A stretch of 64,000 nt of DNA from Microcaldota archaeon (GTDB taxonomy: Archaea > Micrarchaeota > Micrarchaeia > Micrarchaeales > CABMGC01). Location of the stretch: assembly GCA_021797745.1 (NCBI GenBank), contig JAJZZD010000003.1, positions 1 to 64,000 of the forward strand, read 5' to 3'. The position numbers and the translations under genes are program-made. Of the stretch, positions 57,326-64,000 are shown in pieces (within the stretch, counting starts at the first letter, position 1; every line of letters begins with the position of its first letter). The notes below the pieces were generated by a model. That model saw only the letters and a list, made by a program, of their open reading frames with translations. It did not search any database and was not told where the DNA came from.

Positions 57326-57931
57326 ATGCTGGTTTTCGACGTAATAGGTCAGCTGAACACCGCAGCATTCCATGTCGCTGACTCAGTGGCGAGTCCTGCG
57401 CTGAACAGCGTAATGGCAATCCTCGCAGAGAGCTTCTTTGTGGTTCTGCCGCTGCTTGTGATATACATGTTCCTCAAGAAGGACAGGAACGTTGTGCCAT
57501 TCATGATCATGGCTGTAGCCGCGTACATAATCGCCGACATAATAAAGATCATCGTGCGAGAGCCGAGACCTTGCACAGTTCCGCAGCTAAGCTGGATAAA
57601 CGCAGTAGGCTGCGAAAGCTCTACTTTTTCATTCCCTTCTGGACACGCAACAGTTTTAACCGGTTTGTCATTTTTCCTGGGAAATTACAAATACATACGA
57701 GCCCTTTACATATTTTATGTCATTTTGATACTCTTTGGCAGGGTATATCTCGGCCAGCACTATTTCACAGATGTGATCGCAGGCATAGCGCTGAGCATAG
57801 TAGTCGCGTCTGCAGTTTACTGGAAAAGGAACTGGATAAACAAGGCTGCTGAGCCAGTGTACAGATTTGCGGATTCGGTTGTTGAAAAACTTACAAACAT
57901 GATATACGGCAAAACGCCTAAAAATGTATAA
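57326..57931 (+). CDS. PAP2-family membrane phosphatase
   Basis: KIIVREPRP, SFPSGHA, RVYLGQHYFTDV motifs. Confidence 0.9.
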   Translation: MLVFDVIGQLNTAAFHVADSVASPALNSVMAILAESFFVVLPLLVIYMFLKKDRNVVPFMIMAVAAYIIADIIKIIVREPRPCTVPQLSWINAVGCESSTFSFPSGHATVLTGLSFFLGNYKYIRALYIFYVILILFGRVYLGQHYFTDVIAGIALSIVVASAVYWKRNWINKAAEPVYRFADSVVEKLTNMIYGKTPKNV

Positions 57932-57962
57932 ATAGCTTAACAATCTCATAAACCTGTTTCTT

Positions 57963-58370
57963 ATGGCAATCGAAGACATATATGCTGAGGAATTGATATA
58001 CAACTACGAGAATCCGAGCGCAAAAGGCAAGCTTGCTAACAGCACCGTAAGCATGCACGAGGAGAATGTGTCGTGCGGAGATGTAATAACAGTATATCTC
58101 GTCATAAAAGACGGCAAGATAGCAAATGCGAAGTTCGAGGGTACTGGCTGCGTGATATCTATGGGAACTGCCAACATGCTCATAGAGCATGTCAAGGGGG
58201 TTGGCCTGGAGCAGCTTGAGAAGATGACACAAGGAGATTTGCTGAAGCTAATCACAATAGACCCGGGACCTGTGCGCATGCACTGCGCGACCCTGTCATT
58301 GAGGGCCGTCAAGAAAGCGGTTCTTGGGTATGAGAAAAAGCCAATAGACACTGCGACAAAAGAGTTGTAG
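57963..58370 (+). CDS. SufU/IscU-like Fe-S scaffold
   Basis: SCGDVITVYLVIKDGKIANAKFEGTGCVISMGTANML…VRMHCATLSLRAVKKAV. Confidence 0.88.
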   Translation: MAIEDIYAEELIYNYENPSAKGKLANSTVSMHEENVSCGDVITVYLVIKDGKIANAKFEGTGCVISMGTANMLIEHVKGVGLEQLEKMTQGDLLKLITIDPGPVRMHCATLSLRAVKKAVLGYEKKPIDTATKEL

Positions 58371-58432
58371 CATAATAAAGCGCGAGCTTATTCTACAATC
58401 TTATTTAAATTGAAGGTTCGTAATATTTTTGC

Positions 58433-58505
58433 AGTCCCGTCGTCTAGCGGCCAAGGACGCAGGGCTTTGGACCCTGCTACATCGGTTCGAATCCGGTCGG
58501 GACTA
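58433..58505 (+). tRNA. tRNA-Gln(TTG)
   Basis: AGTCCCG/CGGGACT acceptor, CAGGG-CTTTGGA-CCCTG. Confidence 0.92.
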
Positions 58506-58567
58506 ATTTATTTTTATGTATGCCGCATGAGAGTGTTACGAAATGCGACAGTAATATTTATATATCT

Positions 58568-58595
58568 ATTAATGTCATATTAATACGGTATTAAT
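58568..58595 (+). promoter_or_regulatory. Three ATTAAT repeats at exact 11-nt spacing abutting the antitoxin ATG
   Basis: ATTAAT at 58568, 58579, 58590; start codon at 58596. Confidence 0.65.
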
Positions 58596-58844
58596 ATGGT
58601 TAAGGCGCTGGTAGACATAAGCGATAATGCAAACACAATACTTAATATAATTAAAGCAGAGTACGGCCTTAAAGATAAATCTCAGGCGATAGACCGTATG
58701 GCGGAAGACTATAAAACATTAGTTTTCGAACCTAAAGTTAAGGCGTCTTACCTAAAAAAACTTGAATCGATAAAGAAAGAACGCCTAATAAAAATAGGGG
58801 GAATCACAGATTTCGACAAGAAGTACGGTTTAACCAAGAAGTGA
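58596..58844 (+). CDS. DUF2683-like antitoxin
   Basis: MVKALVDISDNANTILNIIKAEYGLKDKSQAIDRMAEDY…. Confidence 0.8.
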   Translation: MVKALVDISDNANTILNIIKAEYGLKDKSQAIDRMAEDYKTLVFEPKVKASYLKKLESIKKERLIKIGGITDFDKKYGLTKK

Positions 58845-58848
58845 GCTA

Positions 58849-59124
58849 ATGCCGCAATCCTTGCCGTATGACATTGAATTACGCGAGCATGTAGCTAAGA
58901 TATTCGAAAAATTGGAGAAGCGAGATAGGACGCAGCTGATTGCCATACGGAAGAAATTGGCTGAAATTGTAGAGGATCCGCAGAAGTTCAAGCCGCTTCA
59001 TCCTCCGATGCAAAGCATCCGAAGGGTGCATATATTGAAAAGCTTCGTTTTGACTTATTCAGTCGTTGAAGAAAAGCACACTATAATAATCGAAGATTAT
59101 GCGCATCACAATGAAGTATACTGA
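58849..59124 (+). CDS. RelE-superfamily toxin
   Basis: IRRVHILKSFVLTYSVVEEKHTIIIEDYAHHNEVY; directly after antitoxin. Confidence 0.82.
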   Translation: MPQSLPYDIELREHVAKIFEKLEKRDRTQLIAIRKKLAEIVEDPQKFKPLHPPMQSIRRVHILKSFVLTYSVVEEKHTIIIEDYAHHNEVY

Positions 59125-59151
59125 TGAGTGGCAAACAAAAAGCAGTTTTGG

Positions 59152-59187
59152 CCCTGCTACATCTGTTCGAATCCGGTCGGGACTAAT
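59152..59187 (+). repeat. 36-nt duplicate of the tRNA-Gln 3' end (1 mismatch)
   Basis: CCCTGCTACATCtGTTCGAATCCGGTCGGGACTAAT versus 58472-58507. Confidence 0.95.
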
Positions 59188-59232
59188 ACTAAGCTGCTTT
59201 TTAAACCTGATTTTCTAATTCAAATAGGTTGA

Positions 59233-60090
59233 ATGCTGCCTCTGTATATTCTTGTTGCAGCCGCTTCGGGGTTCTGGGGCGTATCTGCGGTTCTCGAAAA
59301 AAAGGCGCTCGGAAAAGAATATGCGTCTGCATATCTATCCAGTTTCGCGCTCATAACTGCGGTATTTTCGATAGTTTTGCTGCCATTTTCTAACTTCTCG
59401 ATGTCAGTACAGAGCCTGTCGCTTATTTACATATACAGTGTGATTACTACTTTTGCATACCTTCTTGTCGCGAGAATTTTCAGGCACAGCAACATATCTG
59501 CTTCATCGCCTTTGTTCAGCACCCTGCCGCAGGTCCTTATTGTCATATTTGCGTTTTTGATCCTGGGCGAATCCCTTTCTTACTTTCAGTACTTGGCGCT
59601 CGCAATTCTCCTGCTCGCCGCCTATTTCATGCTTTTCGGAAGCAGGTCGAGGGCGTATTTCCAAAGCAACAAATACCGGATCATGACTGTGATTTATTCG
59701 CTGGTTTTTGGCGCAAGTGCCATATTGCTAAAATACGTATTGTTCAGCGTAAACATCTTCGCATTCCTTGTTTTGTCGCAGATATTCATGCTGATTAACA
59801 TGGGCGTTTACATGCAGCTTAAATACGGCGGCATAAAAGAGACAGCGTCAAATCTGAGGAAGCACAGCGGCATAATCATACCCATTTCAGTGCTAACAAT
59901 TGGTTACAGAGCCTTTTACTATGCGGCAGTATCTCTTGTCGCAGTAAGCATCGCCGCGCCTCTTGTGAACACTTTGTACGTGGCCATAACGCTGCTTGCC
60001 GGAATATTCCTTTTCAAAGAAAAAGATGCACTGAGAAAAGGAGTCTTGGCGATTGTCATAATTGCGGCCGCGTATGCGCTCGTATCTTAG
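59233..60090 (+). CDS. EamA/DMT-family transporter
   Basis: 10-TM DMT pattern, start and end of two EamA repeats. Confidence 0.85.
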   Translation: MLPLYILVAAASGFWGVSAVLEKKALGKEYASAYLSSFALITAVFSIVLLPFSNFSMSVQSLSLIYIYSVITTFAYLLVARIFRHSNISASSPLFSTLPQVLIVIFAFLILGESLSYFQYLALAILLLAAYFMLFGSRSRAYFQSNKYRIMTVIYSLVFGASAILLKYVLFSVNIFAFLVLSQIFMLINMGVYMQLKYGGIKETASNLRKHSGIIIPISVLTIGYRAFYYAAVSLVAVSIAAPLVNTLYVAITLLAGIFLFKEKDALRKGVLAIVIIAAAYALVS

Positions 60091-60140
60091 AATCGGTATT
60101 GCGCAGCTATCAGAAATATAAATTAGCCGTGCTATTATTA

Positions 60141-60197
60141 GCCGAATGATGATACGAGGTATTTCTGATTTGTGATGAAAAGTTACCCCACTGACAA
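60141..60197 (+). ncRNA. Box C/D sRNA
   Basis: C ATGATGA, D' CTGA, C' TGATGA, D CTGA with two 12-nt guides (TACGAGGTATTT, AAAGTTACCCCA). Confidence 0.85.
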
Positions 60198-60203
60198 AAC
60201 CAT

Positions 60204-60815
60204 TTAGGCGTGAACTCCAAGTTTGTCAAAGTCTTTTTCCAGCTGCCTGTTATTCTTAAATCTTATTGCCTTTATGCCTGCTTTCCTTGCGCTTTCTACG
60301 TTTTTCTTCAGGTCATCGATGAACAGCGTTTCATTCCCTTTCATTCCCAGTCGTTTCAGCACTATTTCAAAGGTCCTTTCATTTTCTTTCCTAATGCCCA
60401 AATAACAGGATGCAAAGTGCTTGTAGAAAAGCTTTTCATAGCCATTCAGAAATTTCTTGAGGTATGGATAGCGTGACTTGTCTACGTCGGTAAGGTAAGC
60501 TACTTTGTATTTTTTTCGCAGTTTCTTTATCCGCTTTATCAGTTCCAAATTTAACCTGCCGTTTTCGGCAAACTCCTCTTTGTACCTTACTTCGCTTACC
60601 TTTATTCCCAGCTTTTTTGCCACTATCCCCGAGAATTCCTTCAGCGTCATATTGCCCTTTTCAAATTCTGGCAGAGGGCCGTCGTCTATTATCTTTTTGA
60701 TTTTCTGCTGGCTGATATTGCTGATTTTAGACAGATACGGGTAGTAGTGCCGGTCGTTGCGCGCATTTGTTATCAACACTTCGCCCACATCAAATATTAT
60801 TGCTTTTATTGCCAT
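60204..60815 (-). CDS. HAD-superfamily hydrolase
   Basis: AIIFDVGEVLI, AYLTDVDKSRYP, LFIDDLKKNVESARKAGIKAIRF. Confidence 0.85.
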   Translation of the reverse strand: MAIKAIIFDVGEVLITNARNDRHYYPYLSKISNISQQKIKKIIDDGPLPEFEKGNMTLKEFSGIVAKKLGIKVSEVRYKEEFAENGRLNLELIKRIKKLRKKYKVAYLTDVDKSRYPYLKKFLNGYEKLFYKHFASCYLGIRKENERTFEIVLKRLGMKGNETLFIDDLKKNVESARKAGIKAIRFKNNRQLEKDFDKLGVHA

Positions 60816-60849
60816 TCAGTCACACTCACGTATCTCTTGCGCAAGGCAG

Positions 60850-61362
60850 TCATTTTCCCATTAAGTAATTTTTGTAATATAGAAACGACACCATTGTCTT
60901 GTGGTCATGCAGTCTGCCTGCGCGTATCATTTTTTCAACCTGCTCAGGAGCCATTAGTATCGGTTTTATTATTTCTGATTCGTCAAGGCGCACTTTCCCC
61001 CTTGAAAGGTCGGTTGCCAGGAAATAGTAAAACGTCCTGTTGCTAAACGCAGGATTGTAGAATTCCTTGAACATTGGCCTTATCTTCCCCGCCACGTATC
61101 CCGTTTCTTCCTCGAGCTCTCTTTTCGCTGCCTCTATCGGCTTTTCTCCCTTTTCAATCAGACCTGCAGGGACTTCGATCATATGCTTCCTGATTCCGTG
61201 CCGGTATTGATTCTCCAGAACTATCCTGCCGTCGTCCATTACTGGCAATACTATCGCTGCATCGATTTCCTTGTATGTGTGCCAGGCAATCTTCTTTCCC
61301 CTGACATTTATGTCACTGACCGTTACTGTGAGAAATTTGTCACGATAAAGCGTCTTAGCCAT
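60850..61362 (-). CDS. NUDIX hydrolase (ADP-ribose pyrophosphatase-like)
   Basis: GLIEKGEKPIEAAKRELEEETGY Nudix box. Confidence 0.92.
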   Translation of the reverse strand: MAKTLYRDKFLTVTVSDINVRGKKIAWHTYKEIDAAIVLPVMDDGRIVLENQYRHGIRKHMIEVPAGLIEKGEKPIEAAKRELEEETGYVAGKIRPMFKEFYNPAFSNRTFYYFLATDLSRGKVRLDESEIIKPILMAPEQVEKMIRAGRLHDHKTMVSFLYYKNYLMGK

Positions 61363-61425
61363 GTGCTCTCTACTAACAACATAAGCTAAAATAAATATCT
61401 TGTTATTGATATCTTGTCAACGCGC

Positions 61426-61567
61426 GGGGTTGTTGCGTAATCAGGCAGCGCGGCTGGCTCCAGATGTTTATAATTGTTTGAGCTAAATGCGATGATGAGG
61501 ATCTGGAATGGCAAAAATTGAAATATGAAGTCACCAGCAAGTTTGGGTTCAAATCCCAGCAACCCCA
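61426..61567 (+). tRNA. tRNA-Trp(CCA) with ~69-nt intron (about 61464-61532)
   Basis: GGGGTTG/CAACCCC acceptor, GCTGG/CCAGC anticodon stem, CTCCAG|…|A loop, T-arm GGGTTCAAATCCC; intron contains GATGATGA. Confidence 0.88.
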
Positions 61568-61611
61568 AGCCATATTACTCATAATTTGTTCAAACGGTTG
61601 TCGTTATAGAA

Positions 61612-61783
61612 TGAGTTAGAAATCGCTTACAAATTATTCTTGGGGAGCGAAAAAGACTTTGCCGATGCAAGCCACCTGTTTATAACATTCAGCGATGTGC
61701 TTGACATGAAAAAGCTTAAGGATTTTATCGGAGAATTAGCAATAAAGAAATCCGTCATAAAACGTGTGTTGGGAGATTTATGA
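61612..61783 (+). pseudogene. 5'-truncated ORF remnant (nucleotidyltransferase-like C-terminus)
   Basis: ELEIAYKLFLGSEKDFADASHLFITFSDVLDMKKLKDFIGELAIKKSVIKRVLGDL* with upstream in-frame stop and no start. Confidence 0.5.
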
Positions 61784-61977
61784 AAGACGTTCAAAACTTG
61801 CTGCACATAAAAAATCGTAAAAAGTTCTTAAACGAACTTACTTTAGCAAAAAAACAAAATTTAACGAGCAACTTGGAATTTGTTAAACAATATGCAGAGT
61901 GGCTAAAACATACAAAAAACAAGGAGTGGAGCAAAAGACAGAAACTTCTGATTGACGAAGTTTACAAAGGACATTAA
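61780..61977 (+). CDS. Hypothetical small protein
   Basis: 65 aa; ATGA overlap with the preceding remnant. Confidence 0.5.
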   Translation: MKDVQNLLHIKNRKKFLNELTLAKKQNLTSNLEFVKQYAEWLKHTKNKEWSKRQKLLIDEVYKGH

Positions 61978-62260
61978 AGACACGAAGCCTATTTTCTCTG
62001 ACCAAATAAGATTGGCGCTTAGAGTCAATGCGATAAAAAATGAGAAGGGTTCGGTCGAAAAGGAAGGGCACATAATGCTTATCTTCATGGACGGGATGAA
62101 AAATCAGGTTCTGGGAGAATTTGTGCTGACTAAGAACACTGCAAAATCGCTAGTTACTATTTTGACTGAAAATATAACGAATTTGGAAAAGCAGCGTTCA
62201 GATAAGTCAATGCCCAAGCCGTCTGTCACTAAAACTACTGGAAACATTGGCTACAGGTAG
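61952..62260 (+). CDS. Hypothetical protein, possibly DUF3467-like
   Basis: TTG start; GEFVLTKNTAKSLVTILTENITNLEKQ. Confidence 0.35.
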   Translation: MTKFTKDIKDTKPIFSDQIRLALRVNAIKNEKGSVEKEGHIMLIFMDGMKNQVLGEFVLTKNTAKSLVTILTENITNLEKQRSDKSMPKPSVTKTTGNIGYR

Positions 62261-62379
62261 TCAAAATCAGCATCAAATTGCAGGTTACCTAAAGATAACC
62301 ATAGGGAAACCGAAACTTTTACTTAACTATATATTTATACCGAAACAATACCTAATTACTTATTATCAGGTAGATTTAC

Positions 62380-64000
62380 GTGAGCAAAACATCTGAAACA
62401 AAGCAAAAGATACTAAAAATTCTCGAAAGCGGCCCAAAAAGACTTGTAGACATATATCCTGCATTGGGTTTGTCTGCAGCGACAGTCTCGCAGCACATGA
62501 AAGAGCTTCGTGAAATGAATTTGATAAAGGAAACCGAAGATCGCCACTTCAAGAACATGAAATATTATATTTTGAACGAGAAAAATGACTATGCTGCAAA
62601 CGCACGCAAGCTGATGGGATCGCATCTTCTGAAGACCGGCCTTGGTGTAATACTTGTTGCTGTTTTGGTTTCTAGCATTGCGCTTTTAAGCCACAATTCA
62701 TTCAGCACAGGCAATTCTATTCAGTCTAGCACTCTGAACATATCGCTTACAGATCCTCCGCATGTTCCTCTTGGAACGGAAAGACTGAACATAACTTATT
62801 CATCGATAAAGATACATGTAACTAAAAGCAGCATAAATTCCTCTTGGATTACTGTCAACACTACCGGAACGATAGACCTTATGTCGCTGATAAACGTCAG
62901 CAAGCTAATAGGATCTGCAAAGGTTCCTTTCAATTCCGTAATTAATGCGGCTTCATTCAATATTTCCAAGGCAAGCATAACAATAAACAACGTAACTTAT
63001 CCTGTTTCTCTCTTAGAGAATCAAGTCACTGCAAATATATCTAGCAGCAGGCTTAACGGAACTTCTGAACTGCTTCTAGATTTGTCTCCGACAATACTTA
63101 CAATATACACATCAAACTCTACTTTGTTCGAGATGGTTCCTTCACTAACTGCTGTTGTTGTAGCGCGCGGTGATTATGGTGTTAAATTGAATCATTCCGG
63201 CGTTGCGATTCCACAGCAATACGCGCCGAACAAAAACCTGGTTGAAAGGCTTAATTCAATGAACGGTGCCATAGTGATATCTGATGCTGGCATAACGCAA
63301 ACCGGAAATATCACTTCAATTTCAATTTCTGTAAAGGATAACTCAAGCAAAAGAGTCGAGCTCGACAGCATCCTGATTTTCGGCAACGAATCCATGTATG
63401 TAAATGTAAATTCGATCAGGAGATATCCTGTGCCTGTATCTTCTGTAAGCCCTGCACCATTCCATGTAGTGCCATTTGGCATTTCAGCAGCGCTGGCATT
63501 CCCTGCGGTTCCCTCCGGAGCTCAAACAATGCAGCAGGTAGCTATCAGCAGGCACTTGAAAAATTCAATGGCAAACTTAAATAGCATTGGCCAGTTTAAC
63601 AAAGGCACCATCAACGTTCAATATTTGCACAACGAGTCTTTTTACGATTTCAATGCAACTAACTCGAGTTACTGGCAAACAGCATACAACTGGTCTACCG
63701 GCGCAATAAATAGGTCTTGGCAAGTCGTTGCTGTCAATCGCAGCAAGTTTGCTCAAAACATGCAAAATGTGCAAAGTGTGCAAAGCAATCAAAACGGACA
63801 ACAATGGGTTTCAATAAATCCATACTTCAACATACCGCGACAGATAGGCCTGAACGGATCTCCGAAGCAGATTTCTGTCGGAATGAAGAATGCTTATGCC
63901 ATAGGCTCCGCAAAAGAAAGCCTTGGAGTGATAACGCTTTTAGTAAATGAAAACGGGTCGCTGAGCCAGCCCTCTTTCAGCATGCGTTCGAACTTTTCGC
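62380..64000 (+). CDS. Membrane-tethered wHTH protein with large extracellular domain (partial, runs off right edge)
   Basis: GTG start; MSKTSETKQKILKILESGPKRLVDIYPALGLSAATVSQHMKELREMNLI wHTH, TM GLGVILVAVLVSSIALL, then NISLTDPPHVPLGTERLNITYSSIKIHV ectodomain; absent from ORF track (no stop in window). Confidence 0.8.
   Translation, partial: MSKTSETKQKILKILESGPKRLVDIYPALGLSAATVSQHMKELREMNLIKETEDRHFKNMKYYILNEKNDYAANARKLMGSHLLKTGLGVILVAVLVSSIALLSHNSFSTGNSIQSSTLNISLTDPPHVPLGTERLNITYSSIKIHVTKSSINSSWITVNTTGTIDLMSLINVSKLIGSAKVPFNSVINAASFNISKASITINNVTYPVSLLENQVTANISSSRLNGTSELLLDLSPTILTIYTSNSTLFEMVPSLTAVVVARGDYGVKLNHSGVAIPQQYAPNKNLVERLNSMNGAIVISDAGITQTGNITSISISVKDNSSKRVELDSILIFGNESMYVNVNSIRRYPVPVSSVSPAPFHVVPFGISAALAFPAVPSGAQTMQQVAISRHLKNSMANLNSIGQFNKGTINVQYLHNESFYDFNATNSSYWQTAYNWSTGAINRSWQVVAVNRSKFAQNMQNVQSVQSNQNGQQWVSINPYFNIPRQIGLNGSPKQISVGMKNAYAIGSAKESLGVITLLVNENGSLSQPSFSMRSNFS

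Overview
The window looks like a chromosomal segment of a small-genome archaeon, probably DPANN/Micrarchaeota-like; this lineage call is inference. Most of it is housekeeping: ribosomal proteins L1/L10/L12, Rpo7 and Spt4, Nop5, TruD, RNase Z, Gly/Tyr/Glu tRNA synthetases, GGGP synthase, RqcH/NFACT, NAC, HtpX-LemA and NreA. The accessory signal is concentrated around tRNA genes. Two toxin-antitoxin pairs, from different families, each sit between an intact tRNA (Pro-CGG, Gln-TTG) and a 33-36 nt duplicate of that tRNA's 3' end, with no integrase. An AbiE-type module sits next to a tRNA-Ala-like 3' half, and a degenerate tRNA-Glu overlaps the end of nreA. Other observations include: a palindromic element with compensatory stem changes upstream of both paralogous wHTH regulators; tandem C-terminal cassette copies behind one of those regulators; a Ni-SOD with an adjacent SodX-like peptidase; a box C/D sRNA with all four boxes; intron-containing tRNA-Trp and tRNA-Ser; a frameshifted ITPase pseudogene; and a membrane-tethered wHTH protein running off the right edge. 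All family calls come from reading motifs. No searches were run.
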